Shown here in pieces: positions 11,960 through 23,985 of a DNA stretch of 64,000 nt. The DNA comes from Prionace glauca (lineage: Eukaryota; Chordata; Chondrichthyes; Carcharhiniformes; Carcharhinidae), in the NCBI GenBank assembly GCA_037974335.1, contig CM075724.1:62212470-62276469 (forward strand), given 5' to 3'. A program made the position numbers and the translations under genes. Under the pieces are notes generated by a model. The model worked only from the letters and a program-made list of their open reading frames with translations. It searched no databases and was not told the DNA's origin. Each line of letters begins with the position of its first letter. The first letter of the stretch is position 1.

Positions 11960-12415
11960 GGAGAGAGGCTGGACACTATCAAGGACAAAGTTGTCCGTTT
12001 GATTGGCACCCCATCCATCACTTCACACATTTGCTTCCTCTACCATTTGTCCTAAAAACAAAAGCATCTACACAATGCAATGGGACAACTCGCCAAGTCT
12101 GCACAAACGTCACGATCAATTCCAAACCCTATACCTTGACCACCTGGAGAACAAGAGCAGCAGATGCATGGGAATTCCAGATCCGTATGTTCCTTTCACA
12201 GTGACACAACATCTTGACCTGAGACCATCTCACCATTCTGTCTCCGTCCCTGGGCTAAACTCCTGGAACACCCTCCCATCATCACCCCCAGAACACTCTT
12301 CAGATGTTCCTTCATCATATGGATTGCAATGATTTAAGAACCAGATCACTATCATCTTCTCAAGGGAAATTAGGGATGGATAATTATTGCCTGTTTTGCC
12401 ATATCTCTTGAACCA
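11960..12415 (+). mobile_element. LINE 3' fragment, family C
   Basis: The sequence ACTATCAAGGACAAAGTTGT through CTCAAGGGAAATTAGGGATG follows the 3' ORF and 3' UTR of the family whose protein reads STTLKKVDNIQ...HHRHTVAAVYTICK at 27.6-27.9 kb. It is on the plus strand, while most other family C pieces here are on the minus strand. Confidence 0.68.
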
Positions 12416-14035
12416 GTAAAATATGTGATGCAACCAATAGAACATTTCCTGTTTTACTTTCAGATTTCCAGTATCCACATCATATTATAACTCAAAAGTG
12501 CTTCCTGAGTGGTTGTCCCTTGTGGAGGAATTGTTATTGGAATGGAAAACACTAAGTTTGAGGGGCAAAAGTGCTTGAAGGGCAAATTGGTTGTAAGTGG
12601 CTTATTAAATGGGCAATATGTTTGGAACATCATTTGTGACCAAGAATGAAAATGCCCTTTCTTAAAAAACTATCTGTACTGCAGCTTGTAAGATAACAAC
12701 CACTCCAGGTGAATCAGCTAAACTTTCTTCTCTGAATGCGCAGCTTGCAGGCAGCCTTGCTGAATGGCAGCCTTGGAATGAATGCATGGGCTTCCAGGCT
12801 GTTAGCTAATGTCAGCATAATTTATTCCATCTGTTAAGAACCCAGTTGATAGAAATTGCTAGGATATTCCAAATCCCAGAAGGCAAACCTGGAATGCTGG
12901 GTGCTAACTGTTTTTTGCAAATTACTCTAATGTGTGGAAGAGTGTGAAAATCAGAGTAGAATACATCAGTCTTATTGTAACAATCAAAATAATTGTTTAT
13001 TAAACAGTAATATACACAACAAAAAGACAACTGAAAACACCAAACACTTAGCTATTTTAATAGCCAATCACAGTGCCTTTTAACTGATCTATCTTCAAAT
13101 TTCTCTATTTTCCTTATGTTACGGCTAAACCACTCTGAATAACATCGCATAACTTTTAAACTATAAGCAAAATCTAGCAATAGTTACTACATCCAGTACA
13201 TATATTTCTTGTGGGGTTACTTCTGGCTTAGAATAGAGACAAACTGGCCGTTGAAAGATGCTTCCTCGGGCACTTCTGCTTTGGGGATGAACACAACTTC
13301 CTGCTGTGTGTGGCTGTGATGTTCAACCAGTTTTCTGAAGAGGATAAACTCTGTCACTGATGTATCACTTTTTCGTTTTAATCTTTTCTTATTTGTATTA
13401 CCTGTCTTCGAGGTCCGTCTCAATGACACTTCTTACATGTGCTCACCCTTTTAAAAATAAAGTTTGCCATTCACTCTCTTCTTTTTTGATCTTTTGCCAT
13501 TTTTGTTTTAACACTTGAAATTCTATGCACCATTGTTATCCACTTCCTGTTGGTAAATATCTGTTGACAATATTACTTGGCTAATCTTCATATCCAAAAC
13601 CTCTGTTACTTCAGCTCAGTCAACATGTCTTCCTAACCAATTCTCATTTAAATATAATTTGCTCGCTTATAATCGTGCTCCACTTGAATTATTTTGAATT
13701 ATTTTGAAATATTTTGAATTATTAGATTCCTTAATATATTTTATCACAACTCCTTGACACATTACTGACTACAAGCTTATTTCTCCTGTGAACTAACTAT
13801 GATATAAATGGTTAAACAATAAGCAAGTGAACTATTAAGTCATTAAGTTCTGCAGCCGATGTCTTGAACAATTCTCTTTGTTATTTTTCACCACCTGGTT
13901 ATTTCCATACATGGATCAAAGCCAGGTGCAAACGTGATTTTTTAAACTATATTTTGATCCCACCATTAACGTTTTTTAAAATCAGATTATTTGTTTTGGC
14001 TCTTGTGAAGGGGTATGTCTGATAACCAGAATAGA
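12416..14035. other. Mostly unrecognised AT-rich DNA with one unexplained frame
   Basis: The minus frame at 13217-13429 (70 residues, from a GTG) is lysine/arginine rich at its start (KKRLKRKSD) and then reads EFILFRKLVEHHSHTQQEVV. I do not recognise it. No flanking exons or repeats support it. Confidence 0.3.
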
Positions 14036-14039
14036 AACA

Positions 14040-15135
14040 TCAAAACATAGAAACTGGAAGCAGGTGTAGGCCATTTGGCCCTTAGAGTCTGTTCTGCCAC
14101 TCAAATGATCATTGTTAATCATCAAATTCCATTTACTGATCCCTCTTACCCCCGTTTCCCTTGATCCCTTTAGCTCCAAGAGCTGTATCTAATTTCTTCT
14201 TGAACTCAAAGTTTTGGCCTCAACTATTTTCTGTGATAGTGAATTCCACACATTCACCACTCTCTGGATCAGAATTTTCTCCTCACCCCTGTTCTGAAAG
14301 GTTTACCCTTTTCCTCAAACTATGCCTACTAGTTCTGGGCTCCCTAATTACTGTGAACATTCTTTCTGAATCTACCCTGTCAAACCGTGTTAGAATTTTA
14401 TAAGTTTCTAGAAGATATTCTCTCGCACTTCTAAACTTCAGTGAATGTAATCCTAACCACTTAGTTTCTCCTGATACGTTAGACCTGCCATTCCAAGAAT
14501 CAGCTTGATAAACCTTTGTTATACTCCCTCTACAACAAGAGCATCCTTCCTTAGATAGGGATACTAGAACTGTACACATTACTCCAGGTGTGGCCTCACC
14601 AAAGTCCTGTAGAATTGTAGTTAAACATCCCTATTCCAATATTGAATCCTCTCGCTATGAAGGCCAACATGAAGATTAAAGCAAAGTATTAATTCCTTGA
14701 CCACTTCTTTGTTCCCTTATGAGTTCTGCTGTTTCTGACTGTAAGGGGACTACATTCGTTTTTACAATCTTTTTCTCTCTACATATCTGTAGAAACTTTT
14801 ACAATCAGTTTTTATGTTCCTCACTAGCTTACTTCCATACTCTATTTTCCACTCGTTAATCAATCCTTGGTCCTCTTTTGCTGAATTTTAAACTGTGCCC
14901 TATCGACAGGTCTATTGCTTTTTCTTACCAATTTGTACGCTTCTTTCTTGAATCTAATACTATCTCTAATTTCCCTTGTAAGCATGGTTTGGCCACAGTT
15001 CCCTTACCACTCTTGCACCAGATAGGAATAAACACTTTCTGGGGTTCACCTACTCGTTTCTTAAATGCCTGCCATAATCTGTTCACTGTCTTTCCCTTCA
15101 GTAATGTTTCCCAGTCTATCATGGAATGTGACATG
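14040..15135 (-). mobile_element. CR1-clade LINE, decayed
   Basis: The 3' end at 14040 has AGGCCATTTGGCCC-type sequence. Antisense frames include GLHSLKFRSAREYLLETYKI (the LGLYSLEFRRMRGDLIETYK region) and, at 14925-15130, the pre-RT segment WETLLKGKTVNRLWQAFKKR. The middle of the element is deleted or decayed. Confidence 0.72.
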
Positions 15136-15486
15136 AAGGTTCGGAGCGTATGAATATAACACTGCACCAGCAAATGGGAGCAAAGTAGGAAACATGCTAC
15201 AAGGACAAAATTTGATTCAATTGTGGTTTCCAAAGGAGAATTGGACAATTATCTGGCGAGAGAAAACATAGGGCTACGGAGAAAAGTGCATGAAGTGGGA
15301 CTAGGAGACTTTGCCCTTGCAAACAACTGGCATGGACATGACAGGCAAAAGGCCCTTTCTTGTGCTTCAAACATTTTATTATATGACTCGAAGTGAATGT
15401 TATCTGAATGCATGTAAGATTCATTTCAGGGTCGATGAAGTGACAGCACAAGTAGAAACAAATAGATATTACATGGTTGTCTTTAT
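15136..15486. other. No recognisable feature
   Basis: Possible LINE 3' remnant near 15220-15370 (GGCGAGAGAAAACATAGGGC...); otherwise nothing supportable. Confidence 0.35.
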
Positions 15487-17089
15487 GGAAACATAGGCTG
15501 TGATTCTCCCATCGTAGCCCACAAGTTTTCTGTTGGGTTGCAGTGAGAGATGTGTGTCATCGTCATTGAATAGGGATTTGTCCTTGCGCCAGGAACACAT
15601 GCACATCTCCCAGTGCTGGTGAACAGTCACTGATCAGACCATGCTGGAAACCAGCGGGAAGGCAGGTAAGTAATTTAAATCTTTTTTTTATTATGTTTAA
15701 ATATGTTTGTTAGTTCATTATCAGGACCTTTCAGCTCCCGATTGAATCTCCCATCCCGCCAGGAATACTTCATTCCAGTGGGGTTCAGGCCAGCTGCCAC
15801 GTTTAGGGATCTAGTGGGAGACCCTGCTGGAATGAAGGGTGGGGGGGCACCTGGGGCTCCCCAACGAGTTGGACGGCAGTGGGGTGGTGCCCCTTGGGCA
15901 TGGGCACACTGGCAGTGCCAGCATGTTCCCCAGGGGGTATATTGGCACTGCTAATGGGGCACCAGGCAGTGCCAATGGGGAGGCACTTATTGTGGGCAGG
16001 GCTCGAGGTGATCAGTGGGAGTAAGTGTCCAACTGCCACTCTGCAGACAGTATCAGTCTGGGATGGAGGGAGGGCAATGATTGGGGTGTGCTGGAGGGCG
16101 ATGCCAATGGGCTGGAGGGAGGTCTCCTGGCGGGGGGCGTTGCCTCTAGTGGGGGATGGGGTGTGGGGTATGCCAAGGTGAGGCAGCTGAGGGGATCACC
16201 ACTGTTTGGGAGGGGATGGTTGGTGAATCAGCCTACTCCAGGATCCAGTGGGGATGATGGGGGGTGGGGGGGGGAGGCCGCAGGTCAGGGCTTGCCCGGG
16301 AATGGTTGTGGGAGCATGATCAGGCTGTGGGGGGCAGGCGGGGCAGCACTGGGCTGGCCAGCGATCAGACTGTCCAGCAAATGGGGAGTCTGACGGATTG
16401 CAACAACTGCGCCTGCGCAGAGTTCCAGAATGGTCAAACTCTGGCATGAATAGGCCCCGCCTACCCCTGGGTTTTTAATGAGATTCACAACTGGAACTTC
16501 CACAGTGCACAGAGTGCGGAGATTCGGGTGAGAAACTGAACGAACAAAACAGTTGGGATTTAGGACAGTTTTCCCACCAATTCAGCACTTTTGGGAGAAT
16601 TGGCCCCATAGTTGCAAGTTGACCCAGGCCAGGAACATTCAGGAGATTTTATATTGTGACAGAAAAGGAAAAAAGGAAAATGAGGTGGGGTGATGCCCCG
16701 CACTGCTGTCCAACCCACTGTGGAGCTACAGCTGCCCCCTTTCATTCCAGCAGAATTTTCCGCTAGTTCCCCGAATGTGGGAGCTGGTCTGAACCCACCA
16801 GAATGAAGTATTCCTGGTGGGATGGGAGATTCAATTGGGACCTGAAAGGTCCGGATAATGAACTAATAAACATATTTACAACATAATAACAAAAGATTTA
16901 AGTTACTTACCTGCCTTCCTGTCGGTTTCCAGCATGGTCTGATCAGTGATTGTTCATCGGTTCTGGGAGATGTGCATGCATTCCTGGCGCATGCACAAAT
17001 CCCTGTTCAATGACAATGACACGCATCTCTCACTGCGACCCAACAGAAAAGTTGTGGGCCACAATGGGAGAATCACAGCCTTTGTTTCC
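15487..17089. mobile_element. 1.6-kb element with long terminal inverted repeats
   Basis: The left arm (15487 to about 15822) is the reverse complement of the right arm (about 16753-17089). Both start GGAAACA(T/A)AGGCTGTGATTCTCCC and stay alignable for about 325 bp. The interior (15830-16750) is G-rich on the plus strand and encodes nothing recognisable; frames there are compositional. It resembles a non-autonomous DNA transposon or foldback element. No target duplication was evident. Confidence 0.7.
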
Positions 17090-17535
17090 GGATTAGTACA
17101 GTTGTGAGAAATCATTAGTTAAATTTTGTGAGAAATCATGTTGGCTCAGAATATGAAGATATAGAACCAGTCTGGATGGAGTGAAGAAATTGCAATCTGT
17201 CACTGGTGTGAATAGATTATAGGCCTCCTGACAGTACCTACACTATAGGACAGAGTATACATCAACAAATATTTGAGGTTTGCAAGAAAGGTACTGCAAT
17301 GGTCATCTGTGATCTTAATCATCTTATAGTTTGAACAAATTAAATTGACAACGGTAGTTTTATGGTCAAGTTGATACAGTGCATTTGTGATTGTTTCTTA
17401 GAACAATACATTCTTGCACCAATCAGGGAATGCACTATTTGAAAGCTGATGATATGTGATGAGATGGAATATATTGATGGCCTCGTTGTAAATATTTTCT
17501 AGGAATGAGTTATCCTAACATGTAGAATTTCGAAT
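17090..17535. other. No recognisable feature
   Basis: AT-rich DNA; it may be the 5' continuation of the CR1 remnant at 17540 but lacks diagnostic motifs. Confidence 0.35.
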
Positions 17536-17539
17536 TTGG

Positions 17540-19560
17540 CTTTAGATTCTGAAAATTTGGTCTGAAGCTAGCGGTTTAAACTTAAATAAAGCAATTAAAT
17601 AGGTATGAAGATGAAGCCACAAGGGAACTATTTTAAGAGTTAAGCTGGTGGGACAGCAATGGAGACATTTTAGTAGATATTTCATAATTCTCATCACATA
17701 TATACATATTCCTTTGCGGAATGATGAGTCTCAGACAAGTGTAACCATTCCTGTGCAACAAAATAAGTTAATGAAGGTATTAAATTGAAGTAAAAAGCAT
17801 GCTATTCTGCAAGAATTAGTGGTGATATTTGTGAAAATTGTAGAGAACGGATAAATTAAAAAGGAGAAATTAAAATATGATAGTAAATGAACAAGGAATA
17901 TGAGAATAGGAAGGAAAAGATTCTACATGAAAGGGAAAAGAATAGCTAAAGTAAATTCTGGTCCCTTACAGGGTAACATGGCTGAACTAATAATTGGAAA
18001 CAAGGAAGTGGCAGTAACTTTAAACAACTACCTTGTATGTGTCTTCATAGTACATGACATGAAAAACTTCCAAAGAATAGATAAAAATCAAGAGGCAGAA
18101 AGGAGGGAGAAAATCAATGCAATCATTGTAACCAAAAAACAAATATAAGGTAGAAAAATGAGAATAAGTCTTGCCAAGACTCTATTTGATTGCCTGCATT
18201 GCCAGTGTTCTAAATGGAGCAGCTGTAGTCAATAGCTGAAGCATTATTTAGAACCTTCCAAAATTCATTAGATTCTACAGACGCCCAAGTGAATGGGACG
18301 GCACAGTAGCACAGTGGTTAGCATTGCTGCTTCACAGCATCAGGGATCCAGGTTCAGTTCTGGCTTTGGGTAACTCTGTGTAGAGTTAGCACATTCTCCC
18401 TTTGTCTGCGTGGGTTTCCTCTAGGTGCCCTGGTTTCTTCCCACAGTCCAAATATGGTCAGCTTAGTTTGATCAGCCATGCTAAATTCCCCTTCATTGAC
18501 AGGGTAAATACATGGAGTTGTGGGGATAGGGCATGGTGAGACTGTTGTCAGTGCAGGCAGAATGGGTTGAAAGAATTCCATGTGTACTGTGCGGATTCTG
18601 TGATATTCAAAAAAGGAGAGAGATGGAGAGCAGAAAAACATGAACCAATTGGCTGAGCACTTGCCATTGGAATAATGCTGGAATGCATCAATAAAGAAGT
18701 AGTAATAGAGCATTCATAAATTCATGGTACAATTAAGCAGAGACAACATTATTTTATAAAAGAAACTTTTTGACAAACTTTGAGGTGTGACAAGCAGGTC
18801 AGATAAATGGGAACTAATTGATGGAGTATATTTGGAATTCCAAAAGGGTTTTGATAAGTTGGCACATCAAAGGTTACTGCACAAGAGCTCAAAGTCTTGA
18901 TGTTAATTCATTAACATGGACAAAGGATTGACTAACAGGAAACATAAATTATGAATAAATCAGAAATATTCAGGCTGGAAATGAACTAACTGAATGCCAT
19001 AAGGATTGTTGCTGGGACCTCAAATATTTGCTCTCTGTGTTAACTAAATGGATGAAAAACAGAATATATTGCTGCTAATTTTGCTGATAACATAAAGATA
19101 GATAGGAAAGCAATCGTGAAGAAGACATGAACAGAGTTGTAAAATAGTACGATAGTTTAGATGAGTGGGCTAAAATTTGGAAGATATAATATAACATGAG
19201 AAAATATGAGGCTATCCCCTTCGGTAGATAGAAAAATAGCATATTATTTACATGGACAGAAATTACAGAGCACAGAGGGATCTGGGTAATACTATACGTG
19301 AATTACAAAGTATTAATATGCAGTTAGACCAAGTGCTTAGGAATGCTTGGAATATTGCCCTTTATTACAAGGGTTGGAGTAATAAGCAGGAATGGCTACA
19401 ACTGCAAGGACATTGGCGAGTTAACACTAGAAGACACCATACAGTTTTGGCCTCCCTATTTAAGGAAGATATCCTTGCACTGGGCAGGTTGGAGAAGGTA
19501 CACTAAGTTGATTCCAGGTGTGAAAGGTGCGACTTAGAAAGTTCGAGCCAGTTAAAGTGA
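17540..19560 (+). mobile_element. Decayed CR1-clade LINE with a SINE inserted
   Basis: Plus-strand pieces follow ORF2 order: KGKRIAKVNSGPLQGNMAEL (compare KRKRLARVNVGPLEDEKGEL in the intact copy) at 17930-18000, an RT-core remnant near 18820-19100, and the C-terminal region with NYRAQRDLGNTIREL and LVS-like frames to 19560. A V-SINE interrupts it near 18296. There are many breaks, so it is an old copy. Confidence 0.75.
18296..18605 (+). mobile_element. V-SINE-type tRNA-derived SINE
   Basis: The head GGCACAGTAGCACAGTGGTT and GGTTCAGTTCTGG box B are followed by the conserved block (TGTCTGCGTGGGTTTCCTC) and a tail with GCAGAATGGG. It lies inside the decayed CR1 at 17540-19560. Confidence 0.82.
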
Positions 19561-19564
19561 TTAA

Positions 19565-21470
19565 TTAAAAACATGCATTCTCCTTTCTTTAGGCATTGAA
19601 TTAATAATTGTTAAAGTTATATTTTAAATTGTTTTTCATTTAATTTCTATTTCCCTTCTTAATTTGCCAATTCTAATTCTCCATCTTTTTCATCCCTGCG
19701 TCTATTTCTCAATCTCTAAATGTCATTGGTTCACATACACTTTGCCCTGTTATGAACCAAAGCCTCAGAAGCCCTATTGCCTTTGTTTGTTTCCAGTTCA
19801 TATCTATAGCAATATACAAGGCAAAGGCATTCAGCCATTACCAATTACCATGTCAATAAAAGTGTGCTTGCACTATGAACAATTATGAGGCCCAACTTGC
19901 TGTTGTGAGTTTATGAGCAATTAATCTGCAAATGCAACAGTTTTATAAGGAAAAGGACTGAAAGTAGTGACTAATTGGTGCAAAACCTCCATCACAGAAT
20001 CCCTACCCCAAGTACATTTTGTTTAATGATTTTATTGCTGGGCCTAGCAATTTATTTCTGGTCAAGAACTTTAATACCAATTCTATATGGAAGGTGTAAC
20101 TGACTCTGGGGGGTACTCCAGTTCAGGTCAGGTTTGCTGCTTTGCGTAGAATGATTAGCCTCAAGTCCTAAATATGCATTGAAGTTTTAAACAGCTTTAT
20201 CCTTTAATGCATTTGTGTTCAAATGCATGTGCTTTAATGAAAAATCATATTTATTTAATGTTCTGAGCAACATTCTCATTTTTCAATGTATCTAGGGCTT
20301 CCTAGTCCTTCTTAAAACTTAGTTTCAATTTTGTTTATAAGTGAACATTATTGACATCTCTGACACAACATTATGTTGACCATGTAGGTCCAGATTCCCT
20401 GAAAATCTTCAAACTGACAGCCACAGCCAATAATCAATTTGTAAACCAAATCCATTGGCATCTTATAGCACCTTCCCTGACTTGATTGGTGCCCAGTTAA
20501 ATTCCACACCATCATATAAAGACAAAAAGTGTATTTTCTTTAAAAAAAGTTTCTTCTTGTTCGTGTATGATTGTTTGCTTTATCTGTTTTATTATGTGGA
20601 GAAAAGTATCATTATTTTTGAAGGTTTTGATTGAAATTCATGCATTTCATTGTATTTTGCCCTGTTTATTTTGAGTTCCAAGTTGTTATTGGTTGTAGCT
20701 GTAAAAACCTAGTTTTATGGATAATTGACTGCTGGATTTTGCTGCTTTGATTTGTGTGGTGGAAACATGAAATATATCTTTTTCTGGTCTTTGGAACACT
20801 AATTTTCTAGGCCAATTCTGTTCTCCTATACTTTTGACATGGTTTATGATCAGCTCTCAACATTGACACTTGGCTACTGGTTCACATGCTAACTTTTTCC
20901 TCTTACACTAAACACAAATGCTTTCTATGCTTCACACCATGTCATTGAGGCATGCAAATTATCTGGCTGTTGCTAATATACTGTTGGTTTATGGGCCTGT
21001 CCAATTTGCTGTCATGTCTGCTGAGTTAATTTGTGTGGGAGCAATTATAATCTGCAGAGAATTGAAATGTTCAGAATTAATGAGTACTACAGTAAATGTC
21101 AAATTTAGGCAGCCATAAGGCAGATCTTCAATTCCAGTTGATATGTATTCATAAAACCATGGGTGGAAATTGTTAAAGATAAAAAGTAAAAGAAAACTCC
21201 TGTACTGTGAGTGCCGCTGGCAAGATAACATGTTGGGTTGCCCTTGAGAACTGCTGCAATCCATGTGATGCATTTGCACCCACAGCACTGTTCGGAAGAG
21301 AGCACTGAGATTTTAATCCAGCTGAAATGAGGGACTGGTGATTTAGTTCCAGATCAGGATGCCGTATGTCTTGGAGGGAGACCTGTAGCTGGTAATGTTA
21401 ACATGGGAGCGACCTTACCAAAAATTTTTTTAATGTCAAATGATAAAGAAAATGGGAGACTTTTAGATCC
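19565..21470. other. No recognisable gene
   Basis: AT-rich, low-complexity patches. The minus frame at 20989-21288 and the plus frame at 20918-21118 overlap and have no recognisable domain. Nothing supportable. Confidence 0.45.
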
Positions 21471-22215
21471 GTTTTTTGGGCGAGTTTAAAAATGCAAACT
21501 TACATCACCTTGTGAAAAGAAATGCACAATCTGTTTCTTGCCAGCAGGGGAGGGGTGGGTTCCAGGCTCACTTGAAAGTCGTCTGCTTCCACCAGAGGGT
21601 GCAATTGTGCATGGGCAGATCTCTTGGTTCTGTGGGAGAGAGATCTGTCAAGCAACTCCCTCTCCAGATATTGCTGGCCTCCCTGGTCAATTGGCAACCC
21701 CCATTGTCCAAATGATGCTGACCAAAACACCACCGCCAACCCTCCCTGCCCAGGTGATTGCCTCCTCAGACCTCAGCCCTGGTCTGGCTGATCGCCGTTG
21801 CAGAGTGGGCAGCTTCCTCCCCAGCTGCTTGCTCTTTCAGAGTGTTCAGCTTCCCCTCACAGCCAACCCCCATTGAAGAGTGTGCAGTTTCCCTCCCTCA
21901 ACTCTCTTTCAGCCTGGGCACCATCATGGCCCTCTTCCTACTTTATGCCCCACCCCCTTAGGCCCCGCCTCCTTGGCATTGACTCCCTTTGCTCTTGACC
22001 TCCCAGGGGGCCTCAATAGCTTTTGGTCCCACCAGTGAGGCCATCATATCAAGTCCCTATTGATGCTATTTAAAATAGATTTAAATATTGAAATTAGTCT
22101 CATGCCCCTCTAAGGTGCAAGGCTGATCATGCTGGGGATCCGGGCCTGGTAAAATCGCAAATGGAGAGAAATCAGGAGTGAACCCAATCTTTTATCTCTT
22201 GCAGAATCTTACCTG
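21470..22215. repeat. GC-rich dispersed repeat, copy 1
   Basis: Starts with TTTTTTGGGCGAGTTTAAAA and ends near GAACCCAATCTTTTATCTC. The order of landmarks matches 60540-61790, including a unit like CTGATCGCCGTTGCAGAGTG near 21787. Overlapping frames are compositional. Class unknown. Confidence 0.5.
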
Positions 22216-22319
22216 TTCATCCTATCCTGTGATCAGCATGACAAGAAGGTAAGATTGTTCCCCATGTGTTTGCTATCCTTATTCTTCTAGTGATTGTAAT
22301 TTGTTGAAGGAGGATTACT

Positions 22320-22690
22320 GCATTGTGTCTTGGTCTTTTGGCTAAATTAAGTGTAGTATCTGTTCTTCTTCTTGGCATTTTGGCAAAGATCAAGTGTAGT
22401 ATCCTACATACCACGCTTGGTTAAAGTCATTGGGTTGCATTTCAGCTTCATTTGAAGCAATTTTCTAAAGATGTATCTCGGCCTTTTGGCTAAAATGCAA
22501 ATTAGATCAAGCCTTGGAGGAGAAGCTACACCTACTCCAATCAGCTTGGATCATGTAGATCAAGCTCAAGGCAGGAGGTGAGAGCCCTCTCTTGTCAGCT
22601 TGGATTGGGAATGTCCCAACTAGTTGGGACTCTGGATTGGCTTTGATTTGACTGGATTGGAATAAAGTAAACCAAAAAAAAAGGCACACA
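22320..22690 (+). mobile_element. SINE-like element with three U2 snRNA-derived segments
   Basis: Three segments resemble the 5' end of U2 snRNA: 22325-22370 (GTCTTTTGGCTAAATTAAG, then GTGTAGTATCTGTTCTT), 22367-22403 (TTTTGGCAAAGATCAAGTG, then TAGTATC) and 22475-22512 (TCTCGGCCTTTTGGCTAAAA, then ATCAAG). An unrelated body with GATCAAGCTCAAGG follows, then an A-rich tail (22673-22682). U2 normally begins TTCTCGGCCTTTTGGCTAAG. The rest of U2, with its Sm site, is absent. This looks like a snRNA-headed SINE or an array of U2 5' fragments, not a U2 gene. Confidence 0.65.
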
Positions 22691-22789
22691 GTGATGACAC
22701 TGTACATTGGTAATGGAGGGAATGAAATCTAAAATAGTGGCGAATAGAGAATTAATGAAATGTGATGTTTTTTCCTGGATTGTGTGGAC

Positions 22790-23500
22790 CCCTTGAGAGT
22801 TGCTGGAGTAATATTCATCCAGGTTAGTCCATCTCACTCTTGAGTTGTGATGAGATGATGGCAGGAAGGCTTTGAGAAGCCTGAAAGTGAGTTGCTCATT
22901 GCAAAATTCCCAGTTAATATCATGTTCTTGAAATCACAGTATTTTATTGCTCATGCAGTTAAGTTTCCAGTCAATAGAATCCTAGAACCCTACAGTGCAG
23001 AAACAGGCCCTTCGGCCCATCGAGTCTGCACTGAACACAATCCCACCCAGACCCTATCCCCATATCCCTACACATTTTACCTGCTAACCCCTCTAACCTA
23101 CACATCCCAGGACACTAAGGGGCAATTTTAGCATAGCCAATGAACCTAACTCGCACATCTTTGGACTGTGGGAGGAAACCGGAGCACCCGGAGAAAACCC
23201 ACGCAGACACGAGGAGAATGTGCAAACTCCACACAGGCAGTGACCCGAGCCGGGAATCGAACCCAGGACCCTGGAGCTGTGAAGCAGCAGTGCTAACCAC
23301 TGTGCTACCGTGCCGCCCCAAATGATAACCCCTAGGTAATATCTCTAAATGTCAAGGGGAGGTGGTGTGTTATCCCTCGTTTGACGTGTTCATTTTCTGG
23401 CACTTCTGTGATATGAATGTTACTTGCCACATTTCAACACAAACCTGAATATTTTCCAGGTCTTGCTGCATATGGACACAGACAATGACAACCTCTCCAG
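22790..23500 (-). mobile_element. LINE fragment, family C, with a SINE inserted
   Basis: 22790-22975 and 23325-23500 are consecutive parts of family C (compare 27.7-27.95 kb and 29.16 kb): TTGCTGGAGTAATATTCATCC, then after the SINE AATGTCAAGGGGAGGTGGTG. They are separated by the SINE at 22976-23320. Confidence 0.65.
22976..23320 (-). mobile_element. V-SINE-type tRNA-derived SINE, nearly complete
   Basis: Antisense: the tRNA-like head is at the right (GTGGTTAGCACTGCTGCTTC read on the minus strand) and box B is GGGTTCGATTCCCGG. The central block and a 3' end with GGCCCTTCGGCCCATCGAGT follow. It is among the best preserved in the window, so younger than the LINE it interrupts. Confidence 0.88.
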
Positions 23501-23985
23501 GCATGGCGGGGAGACACTAACAAGCCCAGAAAATACTGTTCTGGGTTTGGTAATCATACTGAAGTTGGAACTTCAACATTGTAATCAGTTTTGCACCAAT
23601 TTCCTGCACATGGCTGATTACGTTCAAAAATATTGTCTTGGAGACTTATGATCAGCCAGGCACCAGCCAGAAGTCCCACTATAGGCTTCCCACTGATGTC
23701 TCCCTGCCTGGGCTACTCAAGCAGTGCAACGGTCTGGGAGAATTGCCCCTGTGATGAGTTAGACAATAGGACTACTAGAATCATCATGGGCGCAGCAATT
23801 CAAGGAGAATGTGCACTGTAATCTTCTTAATGACAAATATAGCTTTGCCCACTCAATTCACATACTAAAAAGAATATCTTGCTCTACTGTCTACACTCAG
23901 AGATTTAGAACTCTGACCCTTTTTGATGTTGTACATCTTGTGATACTGCACTTCATTTTGCCAGCACAATGTGGTAAAACATAAA
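23501..23985. other. No recognisable feature
   Basis: Nothing that I can support. Confidence 0.4.

Noticed and set aside
12960-13100. Possible LTR suggested by an antisense AATAAA and TG/CA-like ends
   Set aside because: No primer-binding site, no paired LTR and no coding remnants nearby.
15703-16503. Overlapping frames of 60-122 residues on both strands
   Set aside because: They lie inside the G-rich inverted-repeat element; composition removes stops, and no domain is present.
22320-22520. Functional U2 snRNA gene
   Set aside because: Only 5' segments are present, in three altered copies; the Sm site and 3' half are missing.
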